IMG/VR virus record: IMGVR_UViG_3300021197_000970
Span: 1-47,597 of that record
From: a virus
Direction: 5' to 3' (one strand)
DNA: 47,597 nucleotides
Position 1 is the first letter of the stretch. Each line of letters opens with the position of its first letter. Below the pieces are notes generated by a model. That model had not been told where the DNA came from. It searched no databases and was given only the letters and a program-made list of their open reading frames with translations. Positions 35,592 to 41,599 of this stretch are shown in pieces. A program made the translations under genes and the position numbers.

Positions 35592-36392
35592 CTATTGAAA
35601 AATTAATAAATAATTCTCATGTTCTAGTCTATTTCTATCTGCAAAGTCTATACTATTAGCCCTTGCTTTAGTGAATGGTTGTTCGGGTAATTCTTTTTCC
35701 CCAATAATATCTAAACTATGCAAATGTTCTTCGACCTGTTTATGGAATGTCTCTAGGGGTACTAGATGTGTCCAAAATGGTAGTATAGAAGCACGTACAG
35801 GCTGAATAAACCCATCACCTACCTCATACCTACCAACGATGTAAGTACGCTGTGTAGCACACACTATTTCTATGTGTTTTTTTCCGCTATGATACGCAAG
35901 CGTCGGGTACATTTTACCATCTATCTTACTCATCCTCATGTATGAATCCCAATCAGCAGGTTTGTGCATCAGATAAGCGGGCAACTGCTCGTATAATTCC
36001 ACAAGATATTTACTTTTACTATCCCATGCCCCGTCATCAATACCGTGTATGATACCCGAAGTAATCCACACACCAAAAGATGAATCGGGATAATCTTGTA
36101 TGAATGATAATATCAAATCATAGAAATCTAACTCACCATCTATGGATAAAGAGAGCCAATGATTACAGTCTAAAAATGATACTTCGTTATCCATAGCCAT
36201 GATAAATCTTGAGAACATACTTGTATCAAGTATAGCAAAATCTTTATCTAGTTTTTTATCCCTTAAAAGTATTGTAGGTTTTTTGTAAAATGGTTTACTT
36301 CTATTACCTTCGGCTGCTCTTGTGTATGGAGTCGCTTCTAATAATTCTAAATCCTTTACTTTTAGGATAAAGTAATCACTCTTCTGACTCAT
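35592..36392 (-). CDS. Uncharacterised 266-residue protein
   Basis: Start chosen at ATG 36392 (MSQKSDYFILKVKDLELLEA), after GAGAGGATG, rather than 36419. Beta-rich, with FAILDTSMFSRFIMAMDNEV and repeated strand-helix units; length and pattern loosely recall the sliding clamp fold but no motif supports that. Overlaps the upstream gene by 17 nt. Followed by a 218-nt gap. Confidence 0.66.
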   Translation of the reverse strand: MSQKSDYFILKVKDLELLEATPYTRAAEGNRSKPFYKKPTILLRDKKLDKDFAILDTSMFSRFIMAMDNEVSFLDCNHWLSLSIDGELDFYDLILSFIQDYPDSSFGVWITSGIIHGIDDGAWDSKSKYLVELYEQLPAYLMHKPADWDSYMRMSKIDGKMYPTLAYHSGKKHIEIVCATQRTYIVGRYEVGDGFIQPVRASILPFWTHLVPLETFHKQVEEHLHSLDIIGEKELPEQPFTKARANSIDFADRNRLEHENYLLIFQ

Positions 36393-36627
36393 ATTGCATC
36401 CTCTCAACGTGAACCGCATTGGCTTTACTCATCAAACTTCTAAACTCGTTTGTTACTTTCTGTGGAGTCTTTTTACCCCATGAACCTATACTCATGTACT
36501 TACGCATATCACTAATTAAGATGCGGTATTCGTGCATTTTATCTTCATCAGTCATATTCTCAACTCTAGCCTTTTCTGCTTCTGCTGCCGCTTTCTTTTC
36601 CGCTAAAACTTCGCTGTACTTTCTCAT
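36376..36627 (-). CDS. Uncharacterised 83-residue helical protein
   Basis: ATG 36627 overlaps the preceding stop (ATGA) in the string GGGGGCAGAAATATGA. Highly charged coiled coil at residues 8-30 (VLAEKKAAAEAEKARVENM), then a basic helix. The frame is open further upstream but that part lies inside the neighbour. Function unknown. Confidence 0.6.
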   Translation of the reverse strand: MRKYSEVLAEKKAAAEAEKARVENMTDEDKMHEYRILISDMRKYMSIGSWGKKTPQKVTNEFRSLMSKANAVHVERMQYESEE

Positions 36628-36974
36628 ATTTCTGCCCCCTGATAATGTAAGTGGAAGAGATACAGACTCAGCGTTTCCATGACTTTTGTAGCCCAAAACA
36701 TTCCATCTTCATTGAGTTCCCCCCATGAGTCATTGATACGGGGATGGTTAAAACCATAAACCATAGCCTCAACCAATTCTAATTCTCCCTCTTGAAGTGG
36801 AAAACGAGGGTCATTTGCAGGGATTGACATAATTTCTTCTGCGGCATCATCGTCATAAATATCATAATTGTCAATTCTTCCACCTGTTACATAGGAGTAT
36901 TCTCTAACTAATGCCCCTGAAACAATACCAATTCCTTCAACCTCAACCGAAGGCACAATCTCAAAGCGAGTCAT
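36624..36974 (-). CDS. Uncharacterised 116-residue acidic protein
   Basis: Starts at ATG 36974 in the same junction string as the next gene (GGGGGCAGAAATATGA). Acidic, with a central DIYDDDAAEE and a C-terminal helix. Ends GAEI, like the upstream gene's end, because both share the junction. No family recognised. Confidence 0.6.
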   Translation of the reverse strand: MTRFEIVPSVEVEGIGIVSGALVREYSYVTGGRIDNYDIYDDDAAEEIMSIPANDPRFPLQEGELELVEAMVYGFNHPRINDSWGELNEDGMFWATKVMETLSLYLFHLHYQGAEI

Positions 36975-37234
36975 ATTTCTGCCCCCTCATCATCATACAC
37001 ATAACTATGTACTTTGTATTCAGAAGCGACATCACCTCTAACTGTAAAGCCTGCCTTTATGACTCTAATATTCTTCATTCCTTTTAGTAGGTTACTAACT
37101 GCTTTGCTGTTACTAACTCTTTTTCCTCTTCTCTTAACATCAATGCTTCGGTATATTTCTTCCGCAGTCATTGGCTCACCTTTTTCTTTGAGAGCCTTAG
37201 TGATTGCGGCTCTAGTGTTTGCGTGTCTTTTCAT
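36971..37234 (-). CDS. Winged-helix regulator, 87 residues
   Basis: Start set at ATG 37234: the TATA-like TTTAAGTG (37256-37263) is centred 26 nt upstream, and a GTG at 37258 would overlap the TATA. Residues 1-70 are a winged helix (TRAAITKALKEKGEPMTAEE, SKAVSNLLKGMKNIRVIKAG) with a strand-turn wing. Likely a transcription regulator under class B control; a candidate for the octamer-binding factor. Confidence 0.7.
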   Translation of the reverse strand: MKRHANTRAAITKALKEKGEPMTAEEIYRSIDVKRRGKRVSNSKAVSNLLKGMKNIRVIKAGFTVRGDVASEYKVHSYVYDDEGAEI

Positions 37235-37235
37235 A

Positions 37236-37457
37236 TTACTCCGTCTCCTTCTTATCACTTAAAGGGTTCGTATCGGTGTCGCAAGCGTCAATAATCTTCT
37301 GTGCGTACACTACTGCATCCATCAATTCTTCTTTCAAATGCTGTACCCATTCGACAAAAGATAGGTCATCCCTATCCATTGTAGTACCGTATTTGGCCTC
37401 GCCTTTTTTAGCACGTTGTCTAATCTCAGCAATTACTTTTTCCTCAATACTACTCAT
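37236..37457 (-). CDS. MazG-like nucleotide pyrophosphohydrolase-type protein
   Basis: 73 residues. RAKKGEAKYGTTMDRDDLSF followed by EWVQHLKEELMDAVVYAQK has the EExxD helix of small all-alpha NTP-pyrophosphatase-like phage proteins. They hydrolyse non-standard or excess nucleotides. The C terminus (IIDACDTDTN) contains the octamer GACGCTTG of the next promoter as codons for D-A-C. Shares its first nine residues (MSSIEEKVI) with the upstream gene. Confidence 0.66.
   Translation of the reverse strand: MSSIEEKVIAEIRQRAKKGEAKYGTTMDRDDLSFVEWVQHLKEELMDAVVYAQKIIDACDTDTNPLSDKKETE
37256..37289 (-). promoter_or_regulatory. Class B promoter (gene 37234)
   Basis: GACGCTTG at 37282-37289, 18 nt, TTTAAGTG at 37256-37263; TATA centre 26 nt before ATG 37234. 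The octamer is inside the upstream gene as in-frame GAC GCT TGC. Confidence 0.72.
37430..37457 (-). repeat. 28-nt direct repeat at a gene start, copy 1
   Basis: The 28 bases from this ATG onwards match those at 37750-37777 in 27 positions, giving both proteins the start MSSIEEKVI. Downstream sequences of the two genes are unrelated. Confidence 0.75.
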
Positions 37458-37777
37458 TCAAACACCCCTCTCCTATGCCAATCACCTTCTTCATCTTCAA
37501 GCATAATATACTTAGGCCACTTTGTCTCCACGTTCTCGTAGGCATCTACTACCCACCGAGATACATTTCTTTCTATTGTAGTATCATCATCTAATTCCAT
37601 ATATAATGTCGCGTGTTTAACCCACCATCCTTTTACCCTACCTTCGGCAAATGGGTTTGTTTCACCATCTTCGGCACAAAATACCTCATCCAAATCTAGC
37701 GTACAATGTGTGTCATAGGTTAATTCAATTTTCTTTATGTCTTTGTTATCAATTACTTTTTCCTCTATACTACTCAT
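37454..37777 (-). CDS. Uncharacterised 107-residue protein
   Basis: Starts at ATG 37777 (MSSIEEKVIDNKDIKKIEL), overlapping the stop of a tiny zinc gene (TGATG); the extra N-terminal residues of the longer frame are rejected. Beta-rich with YMELDDDTTIERNVSRWVVD. Ends overlapping the MazG-like start (ATGA). Function unknown. Confidence 0.62.
   Translation of the reverse strand: MSSIEEKVIDNKDIKKIELTYDTHCTLDLDEVFCAEDGETNPFAEGRVKGWWVKHATLYMELDDDTTIERNVSRWVVDAYENVETKWPKYIMLEDEEGDWHRRGVFE
37750..37777 (-). repeat. 28-nt direct repeat at a gene start, copy 2
   Basis: Pairs with 37430-37457, one mismatch. Both copies begin at the ATG of their gene. Confidence 0.75.
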
Positions 37778-37866
37778 CAGAACCAACCTCCACATTTACC
37801 ACATATACTAGGGTACGCAGGCTTAGGGTAATCAATAACCCTACCTTCACAATCGCATTGTTTCAT
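37777..37866 (-). CDS. 29-residue zinc-binding microprotein
   Basis: Starts at ATG 37866, overlapping the upstream stop (ATGA), and ends overlapping the next ATG. CDC near residue 4 and CGKC at residues 22-25 can bind one zinc. Its position in a translation-coupled chain argues it is real despite its size. Confidence 0.55.
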   Translation of the reverse strand: MKQCDCEGRVIDYPKPAYPSICGKCGGWF

Positions 37867-38177
37867 TGTTTCCCCTTCCCCTTCTTTGGGTCATACTTAG
37901 CATATATATCCTTTCTTGGGCGGCTAGTTCGTGTATCATAGTCCGATGGATTGGGTACTGTATGTACTTCTTCATGTGGTGATTGTGTCAAGTATAGATT
38001 TGCTATTGTGTTTACATCCCAATGACCTTGTTTAACGGTAAAAATACTACCGGACTTTAGATGTATGTCTAAATAACCATTTTCGACTATTGCCGCAATC
38101 TCTCGTCTATCTATCTTTACTTTTCCGGTATTACAAACTAATGTCTCACTCCAATATTCTCTTTTTAATTCACTCAT
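37863..38177 (-). CDS. Uncharacterised 104-residue protein
   Basis: Residues 1-65 are strand-rich (VKIDRREIAAIVENGYLDIH, FTVKQGHWDV), perhaps a small beta-barrel; the C-terminal 30 residues are basic and disordered (RTSRPRKDIYAKYDPKKGKG). No family recognised. May bind nucleic acid. Confidence 0.6.
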   Translation of the reverse strand: MSELKREYWSETLVCNTGKVKIDRREIAAIVENGYLDIHLKSGSIFTVKQGHWDVNTIANLYLTQSPHEEVHTVPNPSDYDTRTSRPRKDIYAKYDPKKGKGKQ

Positions 38178-38178
38178 T

Positions 38179-38406
38179 TTATATCGCCCCTATTTTATCT
38201 TCTAAGTCTTGTATTCTATCACATACTTCTGAATGTACTTCTTCTATTTCCATTTCTGCATGGTGGCTCATACCTATGTTAGTGGGTAAAGACTGTGCTA
38301 CTTCTGCTATGTAATGCAAGGCATATTGACAAGCATCTTCCGCTACTCTTAGCATTGACAATTCATCAGCAATCTCTTGTAGTCTTACCTCAATCATCTT
38401 ACTCAT
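38179..38406 (-). CDS. Uncharacterised 75-residue helical protein
   Basis: Starts directly after the TAG of the preceding small gene. Two long helices with a His/Met turn (NIGMSHHAEMEIEEVH), likely a helical hairpin. No family recognised. Confidence 0.58.
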   Translation of the reverse strand: MSKMIEVRLQEIADELSMLRVAEDACQYALHYIAEVAQSLPTNIGMSHHAEMEIEEVHSEVCDRIQDLEDKIGAI

Positions 38407-38571
38407 CTAAGCCACCTGCCAATCAATACCATTCATAATGTCTACGTAATCTGATGGGTTGTCAATCACATCTTCCATGTAATCATCAATACTTTGGTGT
38501 ATCAAATCATCTGCGTCAATCTCTATTATATCTTCTACTTTTATTATTACTTTTATCTTTATACTACTCAT
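38407..38571 (-). CDS. Uncharacterised 54-residue acidic protein
   Basis: ATG 38571 overlaps the upstream stop (ATGA); stop abuts the next ATG. Begins MSSIKIKVI, with a DNA start ATGAGTAGTATA shared with the genes at 37457 and 37777. Acidic C-terminal helix region (DADDLIHQSIDDYMEDV). Function unknown. Confidence 0.55.
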   Translation of the reverse strand: MSSIKIKVIIKVEDIIEIDADDLIHQSIDDYMEDVIDNPSDYVDIMNGIDWQVA

Positions 38572-38801
38572 TCTTCTTCACCTACCCTTAACCAATGTGC
38601 TTTAATTTGTCTAGCCGAGTATATTTCTCCCGAATCAGAAGTCCATAGGACTACGCCTTCATCTCCGACCCAACTACTTACAATTGTCATCGCAATACCG
38701 TTGTGTATGTTACCAAAGGTTATACCTCTAATATCTTCTACACCGTCGGGTAGGGGGGCTTTCTTTCTTAGTTCTTGGTTTATCATTTTTCTTTCATTCA
38801 T
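38568..38801 (-). CDS. Uncharacterised 77-residue protein
   Basis: Basic N terminus (MNERKMINQELRKKAPLPDG), then small beta-rich domain (GIAMTIVSSWVGDEGVVLW), resembling a compact SH3-like barrel. Ends GEEE with the GAAGAAGAATGA junction. Function unknown. Confidence 0.58.
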   Translation of the reverse strand: MNERKMINQELRKKAPLPDGVEDIRGITFGNIHNGIAMTIVSSWVGDEGVVLWTSDSGEIYSARQIKAHWLRVGEEE

Positions 38802-38890
38802 TCTTCTTCACATCCATTGTTTGCCTTACGGGCTTTGTATTTCATATTGTATCTGTATTGTCTTGCTTTGTTTTGTTGTTTGTTAGGCAT
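38798..38890 (-). CDS. 30-residue basic microprotein under class B control
   Basis: ATG 38890 follows GGGAGTGAAGCAGA, and the stop overlaps the next ATG. It is very basic (KQQNKARQYRYNMKYKARKA), so it may bind nucleic acid. A class B promoter lies 39-72 nt upstream, which strongly supports expression. Confidence 0.56.
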   Translation of the reverse strand: MPNKQQNKARQYRYNMKYKARKANNGCEEE

Positions 38891-38896
38891 TCTGCT

Positions 38897-39301
38897 TCAC
38901 TCCCTTATTCCTACCGAATCGCCCATAGGTCTTAAAGACTTCTGTTCTGCTATGCAAGCGTCGTATGCGTCTTTCAGTATTCTAGGAAAATGTTTAGGCT
39001 CGGTTTGCATATGAGTTAATGAGGCTAACTTACGGGCTACTTCATTAACATCACGTATGTCATATTTGTAAATCTTATTTTTATTATGGTCTACCCCAAA
39101 ACTTTCTTTTGTCCTAAAGAAAAGTTTATTTTTAGATAGAGTCATACTCAATTCTTTGATACTACAATGGCCTGTTTTTTTCGTACTAAAGTCTTGTTTT
39201 TCATAGGCTGATAGTAATTCTTTACTTGTCTGAATACCATTGTCCTGTATGTATCTATAACAGAAGTCAAGCATTTGCTTTCGTGGTCGCCTACTCCCCA
39301 T
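38897..39301 (-). CDS. Winged-helix protein, 134 residues
   Basis: Residues 8-75 are a winged helix (MLDFCYRYIQDNGIQTSKEL, SIKELSMTLSKNKLFFRT). The C-terminal HFPRILKDAYDAC matches HRFPKFLRDA of the 35002 protein. The codons for D-A-C near its end are the octamer of the next promoter. Start overlaps the upstream gene by 11 nt. Probably a viral regulator. Confidence 0.66.
   Translation of the reverse strand: MGSRRPRKQMLDFCYRYIQDNGIQTSKELLSAYEKQDFSTKKTGHCSIKELSMTLSKNKLFFRTKESFGVDHNKNKIYKYDIRDVNEVARKLASLTHMQTEPKHFPRILKDAYDACIAEQKSLRPMGDSVGIRE
38929..38962 (-). promoter_or_regulatory. Class B promoter (gene 38890)
   Basis: GACGCTTG 38955-38962, 18 nt, TTTAAGAC 38929-38936. Predicted transcription start about 38906 leaves a 16-nt leader with GGGAG. 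Confidence 0.7.
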
Positions 39302-39479
39302 TTTCAGTCATCTCCTTTACTATCTGATTGACATGAAGTAAGAAGCCACGCCATGAATCTTGAAGCACATTATCGTTCGTAGTTTCTTTTACACCTGTTA
39401 AATAATAAACATACTCTTTTCCTAAAAGAAAACTTTGGTAGTGTTCGGCTACAATTTTATTCACTTCTGATTGTTTCAT
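39291..39479 (-). CDS. Uncharacterised 62-residue protein
   Basis: Helical; begins MKQSEV, as does the zinc protein just upstream, with nearly identical first 17 bases. ATG lies three bases past the upstream stop region. Contains AEHYQSFLLGKEYVYYLTG. Function unknown. Confidence 0.56.
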   Translation of the reverse strand: MKQSEVNKIVAEHYQSFLLGKEYVYYLTGVKETTNDNVLQDSWRGFLLHVNQIVKEMTENGE

Positions 39480-39481
39480 TC

Positions 39482-39625
39482 TTACTCATCCTCACAATCA
39501 CATTCAAAACAGGAAAAATATTTATTATAGCACCCAATACAAAAACCACTATCGCATTCTACATAATCGTGTTCTTCCATTTCATCACCACACTCGTCAC
39601 AATGCATCACTTCTGACTGCTTCAT
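39482..39625 (-). CDS. 47-residue cysteine-rich zinc protein
   Basis: ATG 39625 overlaps the upstream stop (ATGA). Eight cysteines in CDECG, CDSGFCIGC and CFECDC, enough for two zinc sites, in a RING-like or treble-clef-like spacing. Acidic overall. Too short for most gene callers but in the coupled chain. Confidence 0.6.
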   Translation of the reverse strand: MKQSEVMHCDECGDEMEEHDYVECDSGFCIGCYNKYFSCFECDCEDE

Positions 39626-39918
39626 TCTTCCCACTCCCAACCTTTTGTCTCATACAATATCTCACCTATGTCTATGTATTGCTCTTGAGTAGCACCGCAC
39701 TCTTCACACACTAATTCGACATACATATCAAACAATTCTGTACCATTTTTTGCTAAGTATCTTTTCCAAGTATCTAAATCGCCAACGGGCTTTGATTTTA
39801 TTTTTACCGTTATAGTATTAAGGTACAAATCTCCGTGTTCACATTTTTCTTGTATGTATTCCTCAGCCATGTCGCTTCTCATATCAGCGTCTAGTTTTTC
39901 CCATGTATGTTCATTCAT
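39622..39918 (-). CDS. 98-residue protein with zinc-ribbon-like ends
   Basis: KCEHGD near residue 25 and CEECGAT near residue 72 could form one zinc site around a beta-sheet (YLNTITVKIKSKPV; FDMYVELV). Acidic tail GWEWEE with a GAAGAATGA junction. Function unknown. Confidence 0.6.
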   Translation of the reverse strand: MNEHTWEKLDADMRSDMAEEYIQEKCEHGDLYLNTITVKIKSKPVGDLDTWKRYLAKNGTELFDMYVELVCEECGATQEQYIDIGEILYETKGWEWEE

Positions 39919-40091
39919 TCTTCTTCATCTCCACTTTGTTTTACGGGTAATGTTCGTAATCCACCTTCATACACAACACCGTTTACCTCTACTTTAAGGT
40001 ACAGTTTATGTTCATAGAAATCACAATCTAATATATTTAACAAACCCACTAATCGGTTGTATTTTCCCCTATACTCTTCCGGTAATCTCAT
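39915..40091 (-). CDS. Uncharacterised 58-residue protein
   Basis: Start at ATG 40091, overlapping the previous stop (ATGA) after GGGGGAAGAAGA; a start at 40112 is rejected. Short helix then beta strands (YLKVEVNGVVYEGGL). Ends DEEE. Function unknown. Confidence 0.56.
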   Translation of the reverse strand: MRLPEEYRGKYNRLVGLLNILDCDFYEHKLYLKVEVNGVVYEGGLRTLPVKQSGDEEE

Positions 40092-40348
40092 TCTTCTTCC
40101 CCCAATGTCCAATGTACGGTTTCACCACGCACTTCTGTATCACCTAGAACATTCATGTTTCCAACCCACTCGATAGGCAATTCGGCATCTAAGCCAATAT
40201 CAATTTTGTCCTCAAAGAATAAACAGATTTTACTTTTTCTACCATCTATACCCATTATATGAATCTTCACTAAATTGGGTATGTCGCGATTAACTGCCGC
40301 TATTCGTATCTCTTTTATGCCGTGTGTTGTTATGTCTGTATTTCTCAT
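40088..40348 (-). CDS. Uncharacterised 86-residue beta-rich protein
   Basis: Strands such as EIRIAAVNRDIPNLVKIHIM and KICLFFEDKIDIGL suggest a beta-sandwich. The ATG is preceded by ATGGAGGAC and lies 24-25 nt from a TATA centre. Ends GEEE. Function unknown. Confidence 0.6.
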   Translation of the reverse strand: MRNTDITTHGIKEIRIAAVNRDIPNLVKIHIMGIDGRKSKICLFFEDKIDIGLDAELPIEWVGNMNVLGDTEVRGETVHWTLGEEE

Positions 40349-40350
40349 AT

Positions 40351-40485
40351 CTAGTCCTCCATGTCTTTTTTTATAAGGTTTTTCACTACGCTACGCAAGC
40401 GTGTGAGAGGGCGACGGCTATTGAAAAAGGAGGAAAATATAGCCGCCCCCTCATCTTGAGTTTTATTTAAGAAAAAACTACTCAT
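40351..40485 (-). CDS. 44-residue basic protein overlapping a promoter
   Basis: ATG 40485 overlaps the upstream stop (ATGA) and TAG lies three bases before the next ATG, so it tiles the gap exactly. Basic C-terminal half (SRRPLTRLRSVVKNLIKK). A class B promoter lies within it; the frame could be incidental. Confidence 0.45.
   Translation of the reverse strand: MSSFFLNKTQDEGAAIFSSFFNSRRPLTRLRSVVKNLIKKDMED
40369..40403 (-). promoter_or_regulatory. Class B promoter (gene 40348)
   Basis: CACGCTTG at 40396-40403 (first base differs), 19 nt, TTATAAAA at 40369-40376, centre about 25 nt before ATG 40348. Confidence 0.6.
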
Positions 40486-40673
40486 TGTATTTCCTTCCCA
40501 TCTTGTAATATATTACCACTTGATACTACGTATTTTTTTGCGCCACACTTGAGGCATTCAACATCACATTCGGTCAATAATCTATTGTTAGATACCGCAC
40601 TTACTGTAAAAACTCTTGATACTGACCAAACACAAGTACCGCCTGCCGGATGTTCACACTTTTCTTTTATCAT
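40482..40673 (-). CDS. 63-residue zinc-binding protein
   Basis: ATG 40673 overlaps the stop of the membrane microprotein (ATGA). Ligands: CEH and C near residues 6-14, and CLKC about 41-44. Beta-rich between them (RVFTVSAVSNNRLLTEC). Function unknown. Confidence 0.58.
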   Translation of the reverse strand: MIKEKCEHPAGGTCVWSVSRVFTVSAVSNNRLLTECDVECLKCGAKKYVVSSGNILQDGKEIQ

Positions 40674-40750
40674 AATAATAACCCCACTAATATACATACT
40701 AATGATAATACTATTAAGATAATAGTTTGTGAAAAATCATCGTCTCTCAT
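40670..40750 (-). CDS. 26-residue membrane microprotein
   Basis: Starts at ATG 40750, overlapping the upstream stop, and ends overlapping the next ATG. MRDDDFS then 18 hydrophobic residues (TIILIVLSLVCILVGLLL): a single membrane helix with an acidic N terminus. The overlap at both ends argues for translation. Confidence 0.55.
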   Translation of the reverse strand: MRDDDFSQTIILIVLSLVCILVGLLL

Positions 40751-41322
40751 TCGACCAACCCCATCCACCAATGAGGTACACGACGACCATCCCACACAGC
40801 AAACTTTTTGCTATGATAATAGCGTCTATAAGCCTGTATTGCTTCTTCGCCTCTTGCATGACTGATGATACCTTTTTCATCGTCTGTTATTACAGCAAAG
40901 GGCTTACTTACAGCAGTCATATAATCCGGTCTATACTCATCGGGCATAGCGAGAGCAAAGTGTGTACGATTGCCTTCGGGAATTAGTTTTACCATAGAAC
41001 TAAGGTGTCGAATACCTGCCTCGCAAAAATGTATTTTGTTATACTTGTTAGTGTATTCTTTACATATCTCTAAAGCATGGCGTACAGTCCAAACGTAATT
41101 ATCGCTACTGTCGCCTACCCATCGAGTACACGGATGATTATGATAGCCACCCTTGAGAGGTGTACCTTTCTTAGTAAGAGGCATCATGTCGGGCGTAGCA
41201 CCATGTCTGATGACACTACTGCCTAGCATTTGAAGCATCTCTACGCACATTTTAGGCAGGTGTTTATTGCAGTAATCTCTCGCTGCTAATTCGGGGTTTT
41301 CATTTAGTACAAATATATTCAT
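40747..41322 (-). CDS. Conserved phage-type protein of unknown function
   Basis: 191 residues. MNIFVLNENPELAARDYC, KHLPKMCVEML, NHPCTRWV, NYVWTVRHA and the C-terminal AYRRYYHSKK with VPHWW form a pattern I recall from many tailed-phage hypothetical proteins (FVLD.dP..aA...cdKH). Conserved His, Cys and Trp suggest an enzyme, but no function is known to me. Coupled to a 31-residue zinc peptide upstream. Confidence 0.68.
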   Translation of the reverse strand: MNIFVLNENPELAARDYCNKHLPKMCVEMLQMLGSSVIRHGATPDMMPLTKKGTPLKGGYHNHPCTRWVGDSSDNYVWTVRHALEICKEYTNKYNKIHFCEAGIRHLSSMVKLIPEGNRTHFALAMPDEYRPDYMTAVSKPFAVITDDEKGIISHARGEEAIQAYRRYYHSKKFAVWDGRRVPHWWMGLVE

Positions 41323-41414
41323 TCTTCTTCTCTCCTTCCCGTTCCGTAATTTCTACCACATACTCTACATTTTTGTTCGCCCATAACTCTAGGGCAACCG
41401 CTTTTACATCTCAT
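41319..41414 (-). CDS. 31-residue zinc-knuckle microprotein
   Basis: ATG 41414 lies 25-26 nt from the centre of CTTAAAAG (41436-41443), predicting a leaderless mRNA; the stop overlaps the next ATG. CKSGC (3-7) and CRVC (16-19) can bind zinc. Basic, ends GRREEE. Promoter geometry and coupling both support it. Confidence 0.6.
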   Translation of the reverse strand: MRCKSGCPRVMGEQKCRVCGRNYGTGRREEE

Positions 41415-41435
41415 AATGTCTCGTCTCCGACTTTA

Positions 41436-41470
41436 CTTTTAAGAGTATAGTAGTATGCTTCTCAAGCGTT
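41436..41470 (-). promoter_or_regulatory. Class B promoter (gene 41414)
   Basis: AACGCTTG at 41463-41470 (first base differs), 19 nt, CTTAAAAG at 41436-41443. It begins immediately after the structured RNA at 41472. Confidence 0.62.
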
Positions 41471-41471
41471 T

Positions 41472-41582
41472 GGTTGGCTTATCCGACGGCTCTCGTAAAC
41501 ATACCCATCAAACGGCTTTCGCCTACGGGTAATACGATTGGATAACGGTTTGGACTACCCCAAATGTGTAGCCTCGCCAACC
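41472..41582 (-). ncRNA. Predicted structured RNA, three-way junction
   Basis: Minus-strand pairing seen by hand: closing stem GGTTGGC/GCCAACC (41582-41576 with 41478-41472); hairpin GGCTAC/GTAGTC (41573-41568 with 41558-41553); arm of TTATCC/GGATAA (41545-41540 with 41484-41479), TCGTA/TACGA (41537-41533 with 41497-41493), ACCC/GGGT (41530-41527 with 41506-41503) and GGC-GAAA-GCC (41523-41514). The hairpin pairs fully only on the minus strand, where one pair is G-U, and the tip is a GNRA loop only on that strand. It lies 17 nt after the DUF932-like stop. Confidence 0.6.
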
Positions 41583-41599
41583 TCACTTGAGTTTTATGC

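Noticed and set aside
35897-35904. GACGCTTG octamer inside the gene at 35592-36392
   Set aside because: Exact octamer, but no TATA-like element 18-19 nt downstream and no gene start; taken as chance coding sequence (P-T-L-A).
41472-41582. tRNA or tRNA-like gene, from the 7-bp closing stem
   Set aside because: Length is 111 nt, there is no T-arm consensus (GTTCGAAT-like) and no anticodon arm of proper size.
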